From Candidatus Laterigemmans baculatus (lineage in GTDB: Bacteria; Planctomycetota; Planctomycetia; Pirellulales; Pirellulaceae): DNA of 64,000 bases. A program made the translations under genes and the position numbers. Under the pieces are notes generated by a model that was given only the letters and a program-made list of their open reading frames with translations, was not told where the DNA came from and searched no databases. Where the stretch lies: contig NZ_WRPR01000011.1 in assembly GCF_010367455.1 (NCBI RefSeq), forward strand, positions 47,830-111,829. Reading direction: 5' to 3'. Below, piece after piece: positions 34,691-42,671 of this stretch. The first letter of the stretch is position 1; each line of letters starts with the position of its first letter.

Positions 34691-35195
34691 AAAAATGGAA
34701 CTCAGCAAGAGTAAGGGGGACGCAGTTATCCGTCCGTGCATTACCGTAAACTCACCATCTTACCAAACAGCTCCAATCGGCCAAACACGAGAATTGGCGA
34801 TCCAATCCCACTGAAAGAGGGGCAGGGGGGGGCCACGGAAAGACACGGGCCACGGAAAGACAGGGGCCACGGAAAGACACGGAAGGGCACGGAAGCAAGG
34901 GCGGGGAGAGGCAGTGGGCAGAATTCTCTCGTGCTCGTGCTCGTGCTCAGCGGAGCGGTACTCGATCCCCGCGAGGGTGCTTTCCGGGGCTGAGCGGCTT
35001 CGAGTACGAGTACGAGTACCGCTTCGCTGAGTACGAGTACGAAAGAAAGAAAGTTTCTGACCGCCTCCCCCCCTTCCGTGCGCTTCCGTGTCTTTCCGTG
35101 GCCCGCCTCCCCGATGCCCGACCCCGAAAGACTAGTTTAGGATGGAGACCGCGATCGGTTCCCCGTCTCGGCCCCACCTGCGGTTGAATCCTGCC
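34691..35195. repeat. Large nested inverted-repeat region
   Basis: This 505-base gap has no credible gene. Outer arms: tandem CCACGGAAAGACACGG units at about 34832-34895 and their inverse (TTCCGTGTCTTTCCGTGGCC) at about 35076-35104. Inner arms: CTCGTGCTCGTGCTCAGCGG (34929-34951) and CGCTGAGTACGAGTACGA (35024-35041) with GAGTACGAGTACC between. The whole would fold into a long imperfect cruciform or hairpin. A related single copy of the TTCCGTG unit is at 41825-41866. The 35109-35195 part should hold the promoter of the DJ-1 gene. Confidence 0.7.
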
Positions 35196-35789
35196 ATGCA
35201 AAAAGTACTGATCATCATTGGCGACGCCAGCGAGACTCTCGACACGATGTATCCCTACTACCGGCTCGAGGAAGCCGGGTTTCTCCCGGTGGTCGCGGCC
35301 CCGGAGAAACGGCGGTACCAGATGGTGATGCACGAGGTCAAAGCGGGCTGGACGATCACCAAGGAGTGGGAGGGGTATACGATCGAAGCGGCGACCGCTT
35401 TCAAAGACGTCGACCCGGAGGATTACGCCGGGATCTTGTTCTCGGGCGGGCGAGCCCCGGAGTACATCCGCTACGACGAGGATTTGGTGCGGATCACCCG
35501 GCACTTCTTCGAGGCGGGCAAGCCGATCGCCAGCGTCTGCCACGGGGTTGAGATTCCCGCCTATGCCGACTGCGTCCGCGGGCGGCGGATGGCGACGGTC
35601 CCTAAATGTCGCTTCGATTTGGAAGTCTGTGGAGGGATTTTCGTCGACGAACCGTGCGTGATCGACGGCAACTTATTCAGCGGCCGCACCTTCCACGACA
35701 ACGGCCACTACGTCGGGCCCTGGATCGAGATGCTCATCGAGCGGCGGACGGCGGCCAGCGAACCGCAAGCGGTGGCCGCGAGCCGGTAG
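35196..35789 (+). CDS. DJ-1/PfpI family protein
   Basis: A 197-residue class I glutamine amidotransferase-like protein of the DJ-1/PfpI family. The nucleophile elbow is SVCHGVE with Cys115. A preceding ILFSGGRAPEYIRYDE block contains the usual acidic residues. The start at 35196 gives the first strand KVLIIIGDASETLDTMYPYY. Members act as deglycases, glyoxalases, proteases or chaperones, and sequence alone does not choose between them. The C-terminus (RTFHDNGHYVGPWIEMLIE) is intact. It stands alone, 162 bases before aroDE. Confidence 0.9.
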   Translation: MQKVLIIIGDASETLDTMYPYYRLEEAGFLPVVAAPEKRRYQMVMHEVKAGWTITKEWEGYTIEAATAFKDVDPEDYAGILFSGGRAPEYIRYDEDLVRITRHFFEAGKPIASVCHGVEIPAYADCVRGRRMATVPKCRFDLEVCGGIFVDEPCVIDGNLFSGRTFHDNGHYVGPWIEMLIERRTAASEPQAVAASR

Positions 35790-35951
35790 CCGGCTAACCT
35801 ATGCCGTCGGCTTGAGCGGAAGTATCGTAGGAGCGATGCCCGCTCTTCCGGGCAGCCCCTATTTTTCAGCACACTCGACCCCATCGCTATTTCCCAGAAG
35901 TCTCTCTTCTTCTGCGGATGAGGTCGCAGGTTACGGAGCAGAACCGGATCC

Positions 35952-37502
35952 ATGATTTGCGTCAGCGTCGGGCGTACCCGGCACAAGTACACGATCGCCG
36001 AACATCGATATCTGGCCGAACAGGGAGTCCAGTTGGTCGAGCTGCGGCTGGACTTCATCGGTCGCAGCGTCAACCTCAGCCGCCTGCTCGACGAGCGTCC
36101 CTGCCCGGTCGTCGTCACCTGCCGCCGCCGCGAGGACGGAGGCCGCTGGCAGCGCTCTGAAGAAGAGCGGTTGATGCTCCTCCGCGGGGCGATCGCGATG
36201 GGGGTGGAGTACGTCGACTTGGAGGGGGACATCGCTGCTTCGATTCCCCGCTACGGCCAAACCAAGCGGATCGTCAGCCACCACGATTTCGTCCAGACGC
36301 CCGACAACCTCGAGGAGCTGCACCAGCACTTGGCAGCCCAGGAAGCGGACATCGTCAAGATCGCCACGATGGCCAACACGGTCGACGACGTGCTGCGGAT
36401 GATGGAGCTGGCTCGCAACGCGAAGCTCCCCACGATCGCGATCTGCATGGGGGACATCGGCACGCCGACGCGGATCCTCGCCGGGCGGCTGGGGGCCCCG
36501 TTCACCTACGCGACCTACAGCGCCGATCGCCGCTTGGCTCCGGGACAGCTGAATTGGCGGGAGATGAAGGAGACGTATCGCTACGATTCGATCACGCCCG
36601 AGACGCAGTTGTTCGGCGTCGTCGCCGATCCGGTCGCCCACAGCCACAGCCCGGTGATCCACAACGCGGCGCTGGCCCATCAGGAGATCGACGCCCGCTA
36701 CCTGCCGTTCCGCGTGCCGGCGGAGGATCTGGAGACGTTCATCGAGGCCTGTCCGCAGCTGGGGGTCCGTGGGCTGAGCGTCACGATCCCGCATAAGGAG
36801 GCGGCGCTCGATCTGATGACCCGGGCCGAAGCGGCGGCCACCGGCATCGGGGCGATCAACACGATCGTGTTCGATGGCGAGGAGCGGCTGGGCTACAACA
36901 CCGACTATCGCGCGGCGATGGAATGTTTGCTCGAGGCGATGCGAGCCGCCGAGGGAGACGAGCAGCCGCTGACCGGAAAGTCGGCGCTCGTCCTCGGTGC
37001 TGGCGGAGCAGCCCGCGCGGTCGCCTGGGGACTGCGTCAAAAGGGTGCCAAGGTGCTCGTCACCAGCCGCACCGCCGAGCGCGCCCGGCAGTTGGCCAGC
37101 GACATCGATGGTACGGCGATTCCCTGGGAGGATCGCCATGGACCACGCGTCGATCTGCTGGTCAACGCGACGCCCGTGGGGATGCACCCGGATCTCGACA
37201 GCACCCCGTTCCGCGGCGATCTGCTGAACCCCGACTGCGTCGTCTTCGAGACGATCTACAACCCCGAACGCACGCTCTTGATCAAAGACGCCCGGGCCGC
37301 CGGCTGCCAAACGATCACCGGCGTCGAGATGTTCGTCCGCCAAGCCGCTTACCAGTACCGCTTGTTTACCGACCGCCAACCGCCCATCGAATTGATGCGC
37401 GAAGTCCTCAAAACGGCCACCAATCCCGTCCGACTCGGCGGTCAAATTAGCCACGCGGAACCGGGCCCGGCGGAATTTGGCCACTCGGGGGCAAGCGAAT
37501 GA
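35952..37502 (+). CDS. aroDE: Bifunctional 3-dehydroquinate dehydratase/shikimate dehydrogenase
   Basis: A 516-residue fusion. Residues 1-215 are a type I dehydroquinate dehydratase: VELRLDFIGRS, RIVSHHDF with the catalytic His, and ADIVKIATMA with the Schiff-base Lys. Residues 220-500 are shikimate dehydrogenase: AHSHSPVIHN, SVTIPHKEAA with the catalytic Lys, GYNTDYRAA with the Asp, and a Rossmann loop LVLGAGGAARAVAWGL. It performs steps 3 and 4 of the shikimate pathway in the cytoplasm. The fused layout is known from plants, chlamydiae and planctomycetes. The last codon overlaps the next start by four bases (ATGA). Confidence 0.95.
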   Translation: MICVSVGRTRHKYTIAEHRYLAEQGVQLVELRLDFIGRSVNLSRLLDERPCPVVVTCRRREDGGRWQRSEEERLMLLRGAIAMGVEYVDLEGDIAASIPRYGQTKRIVSHHDFVQTPDNLEELHQHLAAQEADIVKIATMANTVDDVLRMMELARNAKLPTIAICMGDIGTPTRILAGRLGAPFTYATYSADRRLAPGQLNWREMKETYRYDSITPETQLFGVVADPVAHSHSPVIHNAALAHQEIDARYLPFRVPAEDLETFIEACPQLGVRGLSVTIPHKEAALDLMTRAEAAATGIGAINTIVFDGEERLGYNTDYRAAMECLLEAMRAAEGDEQPLTGKSALVLGAGGAARAVAWGLRQKGAKVLVTSRTAERARQLASDIDGTAIPWEDRHGPRVDLLVNATPVGMHPDLDSTPFRGDLLNPDCVVFETIYNPERTLLIKDARAAGCQTITGVEMFVRQAAYQYRLFTDRQPPIELMREVLKTATNPVRLGGQISHAEPGPAEFGHSGASE

Positions 37503-37924
37503 GCTCAGCGGAGATCAGCTTTCGCACGGCCACCGCCGACGATGTGCCCCGACTGCTGGAGATGCTCGAGCCCTTCGTGCGAGCTCGCAAGTTGCTCCGC
37601 CGCACCCCGGAAGAAGTCGCCGTGCTGACCCGCCACGGATTCATCGCCGAGGACGAAGGAGAGATCGTCGGCTTCTCCGCGATCGAAATCTACAGTCGCA
37701 AGCTGGCCGAGATCCAGTCGCTGGCGGTCGCCGATGGGTACCAGAATCGCGGCATCGGGCGAAAGCTGGTCATGCGGTGCCTCGACCGAGCCCGCGAGCT
37801 GGACGTGATGGAAGTCCTGGCGATCAGCGCCAGCGACGACTTCCTGCGGAGCTGCGGGTTCGATTACTCGCTCCCCGATCAGAAGCGCGCGTTATTCTGT
37901 CAGCTAAGACAGCGCTCGGACTGA
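37499..37924 (+). CDS. GNAT family N-acetyltransferase
   Basis: A 141-residue single GNAT domain. The acetyl-CoA loop is Q-N-R-G-I-G in VADGYQNRGIGRKLVMRCLDRA. The preceding AEIQSLAVADGY strand and the C-terminal LAISASDDFLRSCGFDYS block resemble the acetyltransferase part of ArgA-like amino-acid acetyltransferases. The ATG overlaps the aroDE stop (ATGA), so it is translationally coupled to aroDE. A link to amino-acid synthesis is reasonable, but the substrate is unproven. Confidence 0.88.
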   Translation: MSSAEISFRTATADDVPRLLEMLEPFVRARKLLRRTPEEVAVLTRHGFIAEDEGEIVGFSAIEIYSRKLAEIQSLAVADGYQNRGIGRKLVMRCLDRARELDVMEVLAISASDDFLRSCGFDYSLPDQKRALFCQLRQRSD

Positions 37925-37961
37925 GGACCACGCTGGCCCACTTCGTGAGGGATAGACCCCG

Positions 37962-40900
37962 ATGCAATTGACGGTCGGTCGCCTCGTTTGGCGGAGCGTC
38001 TGGTTTCACCGCTGGGTGACGCTGGCGGTCGTCCTCGGCGTGGCTGCGGCTACCGCCGTGGTCAGCGGCGCACTGCTGGTGGGTGATTCGATGCGGGGGA
38101 GCCTCCGCGGGCTGACCCTCGAGCGACTCGGCGAGATCGATGCCGCGGTCCTGCCGGGCGGCTTTTTTGATCCCCAGCGGCTCACCGCCGAGCTGCCCGC
38201 CTCCGTCGACACCGCGGGCATCATCCTCTTCGGCCGCGCGGCCGTCGAAGCTCCGCGAACAGCTCCCGACGAGACGGGCCCCGAGACCGATTCGCTCCGC
38301 CGCGCCGGAAACGTCCAAGCGATCGCCTGCGGGCCGGAGTTCTGGGAATTCGGCACCGCGGGTGTCCGCCCCGATCCGCTGCCGAGCGGCGAGGCGGTCG
38401 CACTCAATGCCGCGGCGGCCGAGGAACTGGGAGTGGGAGTCGGTGACTTGGTGACCGTCCGGCTGCCGGCCGAGCAAGCCGTTCCGGCCGACAGCCCGCT
38501 CGGTCGACGCGAGAGCGAGAGCGAAGGACTGCCGCGGCTCGAAGTCGTCGCGATCGTCCCCGATGAAGGGCTCGGACGGTTCAGTCTGCAGCCCAGTCAG
38601 AGCAAGCCGCTGACCGTCTTCCTGCCGCTCGAGCTGGTCCAAGACGCGCTCGATCGCCCCGGCGCGGCCAACGTGCTGCTGATCGATAGCGGAGCGGACG
38701 AAGACCCGGCTGCCGTCGAAATGGTCAGCGAGCAACTCCGCCCGGCGCTGGCCGACTATGGGCTGCGGGTCCAACGGATCCGGCAAACCTTTGGCGGCGA
38801 TCCTCTCCAAGAAGGCCCTCCCCAAGAGATCTTCGACTACTACAGCCTGACCAGCGATCGCTTGCTCCTTTCGGACACCGTCGTCGATGCGGTCCGCCAA
38901 TCGCTCGGAGCCGACAACGCCACTCCCGTGCTGACCTACCTGGCCAACGCGATCGAGCCGCTCGACGCAGCGGACGACACACCGCTCGACGCACCGGGCG
39001 GGGAAGCTGCCGCCGCCTCGATTCCCTATTCGACGATCACGGCGATCGATTCGAGCGAGTCGCTGCCGCTCGATTTCACGCTCCCCGGCAGCAGCACCGC
39101 GTCGAGCGCGGGAGATGCGAGCGGGGAGAGCGCGAGCGGGGAGCCGGTGCCGCTAGTCCTCAACTCGTGGGCTGCCGAGCGTCTTGGGGTCGAGCCCGGG
39201 GACCGGCTGCGGATCGCCTACTTTGAGCCCGAGACCGAGGGGGGCCGCGAGCGCGAGCGGACCTTCGCCGCGGTGCTGACTTCGATCGTCCCGATCACCG
39301 AACCGGCGACCCCGTATCGGCGGCGGCGGCCAGCCGAATTCGACAACCCGCCGACGCGGTACAACGATCCCGATCTGACTCCCACCGTACCCGGCGTCAC
39401 CGATCAGGATTCGATCAGCGATTGGGATCTGCCGTTTCGCCTCGAGCGGGAGATCTCGCGGGCCGACGACGATTACTGGAACCAGTACCGACTGACGCCC
39501 AAGGCTTTCCTGCCGCTGGCTGTCGGTCGCAAGTACTTTGGCAGCCGGTTCGGCCAGACGACCAGTCTCCGGATCGATCGCTCGGTGGCCGCGAGCGTCG
39601 AAGAGCTCGAGCAGCGGATCGCCGAAGCGCTACGAAGCCGGCAAGCGGAACTCGGCTTCGCAGCGATACCGATCAAAGCCCAGCAGCTGGCCGCCTCGCG
39701 CGGGACGACGCCGTTCGACGCGTTGTTCCTCTCGCTCAGCCTGTTCGTGATCGTCGCCGCGCTGATGCTCGTCGCGCTCCTGTTTCGCTTGGGGATGGAA
39801 CAGAGGGCGAGCGAGTATGGAGCGTTGCTGGCCGTCGGGATGCCATCGCGGCGAGTGGCGCGGACGGCGCTCGGCGAAGGAATTTTGATCGCCGTCCCGG
39901 GAGCGATCCTGGGAGTGGCGGCCGGAATTGGCTACGCGATGCTGGTCCTGTGGTCGCTCCGCTCCTGGTTCGTCGGCGCGGTGACCGTGCCGTTCCTAAA
40001 TTTTCACTGGTCGACGCTCAGCCTCGTCGGCGGATTTGCCGCCGGGGTGCTGATGACGATCCTCACCATCCTGCTGACCACTCGCCGGCTGCGGGGGGCT
40101 CAAGTCCGGCCGATGCTGATGGGCCGGCTGCCCGAAGGCCGCCGGCGGGGAGCCTCGGGCCGCGTGCTGAACTGGTCCGCCCCCCTCTGTTTTCTCGCCG
40201 CCCTTGGGCTCGGCATCGCGGCGACTCAGCTCGGAGGCCCGGCCCGCGGCGGGGCGTTCGTCGGCGGCGGGATGCTGCTGCTCTGCGGCGTGCTGGCCAC
40301 CGTCTACTCACGATTGAGCCACTGGCAGGTCGGCTCGCGTCGCCGCGAAGTCGGCAGCAATTACACCCTCGGCACGCTGGCTTGGCGAAGCATCGGACGC
40401 AATCCGCTCCGCAGCACGCTGAGCATCGGCTTGATGGCGGTGGCTTGCTTTCTGATCGTCTCGATGAGCGTCTTTCAGATGCGACCGACCGCCGCGGGAG
40501 TCGGCGGCTTCGATCTGCTCGGCCAAACCGCCGTGCCCCTCTACCGCGATCTCGGCGATCCGGCGGTCCGCGGCGACCTGCTCGGCCGCGACGGCGAAGC
40601 GGCGGCCTCGGCGAAAATCTTCGGCCTCCGCTGGCGCCCCGGCCAGGACGCCAGCTGTAACAACTTGTACCAGGCCAGCCAGCCACAAGTCCTCGGCGTT
40701 CCCCCCGCGCTCGACCAGTGGTACGCGGGTGCCGCGGCTCCCGTCCCGTTCGAGTGGGCGGCCGCTGGGGGGCAGCCGGGTGCCGCGGCTGCGACCCCCT
40801 GGGCGCTGCTCGAGCAGCCGGCCCGCGGAACGGTGGATGATCCGGTGCCGGTGATCCTCGACCAGAACACGGCGCTCTGGAGCCTGCAGATGCGCGGCGG

Positions 40901-41558
40901 CGTGGGTGAAGTCCGAGGATTTGTCTTTGACGATGGTCGGGAGCGTTACTTCCGCGTCGTCGCCTTGCTCAGCAACTCAGTCCTGCAGGGGAGTCTGCTG
41001 GTCGGTGAAGCAAACTTCGAGCGGCTGTTCCCCGAGATCAACGGCTACTCGTTCTTCCTGATCCGAGCGGGCGAAGAAGCGGATCCGGCGCGATTGACCG
41101 AGATCCTCGAGAATCGACTCGGCGACGTGGGAATGGACGTCGTCTCGAGCCGCGCGGTGCTGGCCCGCTTACTCGAGGTCCAAAACACCTATTTGCGCAC
41201 GTTCCAAAGTCTCGGTGCACTGGGCTTGTTGCTGGGGACGTTTGGGTTGGCGGTCGTCCAGCTACGAAACGTGCTGGAACGCAAGAGCGAGCTGTCGCTG
41301 TTGCGCGCTGTCGGGTTCTCCCGCGGGCGTCTGGCCTCGAGCGTGATGACCGAGAACGCCGTGCTGCTAGTGGTGGGCATCGGCTGTGGCGTCGGCGCGG
41401 CGCTGGCGACGGTGATTCCCTATTTTGTCGCCGGAGGGGAGTGGCCCGCGGTCGTCGAGCCGCTGTGGATGTTGGCGATCGTGCTCGTCGTCGGACTTCT
41501 CGCCAGCCTCCTCTCGGTCCGCCGAGTCCTCCGCATGCCCCTGCTGGCCAACCTGTAG
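37962..41558 (+). CDS. FtsX-type ABC transporter permease, very large
   Basis: A 1198-residue permease of the MacB/FtsX family. One N-terminal membrane segment (about residues 20-40) leads into a periplasmic region of about 540 residues. A block of three membrane segments and one further group follows (about residues 590-780, FVIVAALMLVALLFRLGMEQR on). Another large external region and a last FtsX domain end the protein (residues about 1075-1195, TFQSLGALGLLLGTFGLAVV and ALLASLLSVRRVL-like). The size suggests two fused permease halves. The cognate ATPase is not adjacent, so it must lie elsewhere. It starts 37 bases after the GNAT gene. It is probably involved in lipoprotein or export processes, the usual role of such large planctomycete permeases; the substrate is unknown. 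Confidence 0.88.
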   Translation: MQLTVGRLVWRSVWFHRWVTLAVVLGVAAATAVVSGALLVGDSMRGSLRGLTLERLGEIDAAVLPGGFFDPQRLTAELPASVDTAGIILFGRAAVEAPRTAPDETGPETDSLRRAGNVQAIACGPEFWEFGTAGVRPDPLPSGEAVALNAAAAEELGVGVGDLVTVRLPAEQAVPADSPLGRRESESEGLPRLEVVAIVPDEGLGRFSLQPSQSKPLTVFLPLELVQDALDRPGAANVLLIDSGADEDPAAVEMVSEQLRPALADYGLRVQRIRQTFGGDPLQEGPPQEIFDYYSLTSDRLLLSDTVVDAVRQSLGADNATPVLTYLANAIEPLDAADDTPLDAPGGEAAAASIPYSTITAIDSSESLPLDFTLPGSSTASSAGDASGESASGEPVPLVLNSWAAERLGVEPGDRLRIAYFEPETEGGRERERTFAAVLTSIVPITEPATPYRRRRPAEFDNPPTRYNDPDLTPTVPGVTDQDSISDWDLPFRLEREISRADDDYWNQYRLTPKAFLPLAVGRKYFGSRFGQTTSLRIDRSVAASVEELEQRIAEALRSRQAELGFAAIPIKAQQLAASRGTTPFDALFLSLSLFVIVAALMLVALLFRLGMEQRASEYGALLAVGMPSRRVARTALGEGILIAVPGAILGVAAGIGYAMLVLWSLRSWFVGAVTVPFLNFHWSTLSLVGGFAAGVLMTILTILLTTRRLRGAQVRPMLMGRLPEGRRRGASGRVLNWSAPLCFLAALGLGIAATQLGGPARGGAFVGGGMLLLCGVLATVYSRLSHWQVGSRRREVGSNYTLGTLAWRSIGRNPLRSTLSIGLMAVACFLIVSMSVFQMRPTAAGVGGFDLLGQTAVPLYRDLGDPAVRGDLLGRDGEAAASAKIFGLRWRPGQDASCNNLYQASQPQVLGVPPALDQWYAGAAAPVPFEWAAAGGQPGAAAATPWALLEQPARGTVDDPVPVILDQNTALWSLQMRGGVGEVRGFVFDDGRERYFRVVALLSNSVLQGSLLVGEANFERLFPEINGYSFFLIRAGEEADPARLTEILENRLGDVGMDVVSSRAVLARLLEVQNTYLRTFQSLGALGLLLGTFGLAVVQLRNVLERKSELSLLRAVGFSRGRLASSVMTENAVLLVVGIGCGVGAALATVIPYFVAGGEWPAVVEPLWMLAIVLVVGLLASLLSVRRVLRMPLLANL

Positions 41559-41871
41559 GGCCGCCGTTGTCCGTCTCCACGAGACCACCGGCTATCCATC
41601 AGCCGCCACGCGCTAGCGTCCGGTTCTCATGGCATTTTCGAGAACCGGGGGCTAGCGCCCGGCGGCTGATAACAAGAATCCGCGAAAGTAGATTGTATTG
41701 GGCGCTAGCCCTCGGTTCTCCTGACTCTAAGGGAATCTAAGTGCGCGAGCTTGTGCCCACGGATCGCACGAATATTTGGTTTTCGGGCTCCCCTTTTATC
41801 CGCGTTCTCCGTGCTATCTGCGGTCCCTCACCTTTCCGTGCTTTTTCGTGTCCTTCCGTGGCCACCATTCG
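41559..41871. repeat. Family A palindrome and TTCCGTG repeat between convergent genes
   Basis: This 313-base gap contains a complete family A paired unit (41598-41670), a broken arm GGGCGCTAGCCCTCGGTTCT (41700-41719) and a copy of the TTCCGTG unit (41825-41866) also found at 34832-35104. No gene is visible. Confidence 0.8.
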
Positions 41872-42342
41872 TCATCTCTTCCCCCCGAAATGCACCTCGC
41901 AGGCGTCCCCGTCGCAGTTGGGTTTGTTCCAGCGGTACCGCTGCCGCGCCACCTGCGCGTACAGCCACCTCCAGAGATGCGCCGAGAACGGCACGTGCAG
42001 GATCGGCACTAGCGGCCACAGGACCTTCAATCGCCGCGACAAGTAGCGAACCGCGTCGGCTCCTCCGTGGCGGCCCCCAAAACGATCGACGACATACATC
42101 TGCTGCATCAGCATCTCGAACGTCAGCTCGGGATAGCGTTGGCGAACCCGCGGGTCGTGGAGCGAAATGAACGTCAGCCGTGGCGGCCCGCCGAACCGCC
42201 GGCCTAGCCGATCGAAACCCGCCAGCCGCTCGACTTGAGCCCGACAGAACTGGCACTGCCCGTCATAGATCACCACGTCCGCATCGGGGTGGCTGTCGAG
42301 CTCCGGAAGCGAATCGGCGTCGGAACCGCGATCGGTGGCAAG
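41872..42342 (-). CDS. DCC-family (DUF393) thiol-disulfide-like protein
   Basis: A 156-residue protein of the DCC family: the defining motif YDGQCQFCRAQVE supplies D-x-x-C-x-x-C near residue 30. The family helical blocks follow, LTFISLHDPRVRQRYPELTFEML and DAVRYLSRRLKVLWPLVPIL. The family is predicted to be thioredoxin-related and is small, soluble and of unproven function. The ATG at 42342 is chosen; the frame extends to a TTG seven codons earlier. It is flanked by repeats on both sides and has no operon partner. Confidence 0.88.
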   Translation of the reverse strand, partial: LATDRGSDADSLPELDSHPDADVVIYDGQCQFCRAQVERLAGFDRLGRRFGGPPRLTFISLHDPRVRQRYPELTFEMLMQQMYVVDRFGGRHGGADAVRYLSRRLKVLWPLVPILHVPFSAHLWRWLYAQVARQRYRWNKPNCDGDACEVHFGGKR

Positions 42343-42671
42343 CATCCGGCAAAGTCCATGCAATCGTCAGAAAAACGGCGAGCTGGTACGAAACAGTTAT
42401 CAGCCGCCACGCGTTTCACCCTTACCCTCCCCCCGGGAGGGTCGGGCTCTCAGGCCCGGGGAGGGACTGCTGAATCCTTCCTCGTTCACGAATCGATGCC
42501 GTGCCTCGCCCTCCCCGCTCGTTCCTCGCGACCCTCCCGGGGGGAGGGTGTCGCGCGGGTTTTCTAATAAGGCCTGATCCGGATTATTCATCGACCGGTG
42601 ACCTGCCCGGTATACTTTAAGAACCGGGCCAAAACCAACCTAGATCCTCTTTTGCCGAGCGGGAACCGTCG
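42343..42671. repeat. Intergenic region with a complete GC-rich CCCTCCCC element
   Basis: In this 329-base gap, a truncated family A arm (about 42400-42417) runs directly into the GC-rich element (42424-42549). The junction suggests that the GC-rich element inserted into the family A copy. The GC-rich element has an internal GGGTCGGGCTCTCAGGCCCG hairpin at its left and a closing arm GCGACCCTCCCGGGGGGAGG at its right. The last 120 bases should contain the promoter of the coiled-coil gene. Confidence 0.8.

Noticed and set aside
33113..34714. A 533-codon plus-strand frame opposite the Gfo/Idh/MocA gene
   Set aside because: Antisense shadow of a gene with a Tat signal and strong oxidoreductase motifs.
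35931..37484. A 517-codon minus-strand frame opposite aroDE
   Set aside because: AroDE has catalytic motifs for both domains on the plus strand; the antisense frame does not resemble any family.
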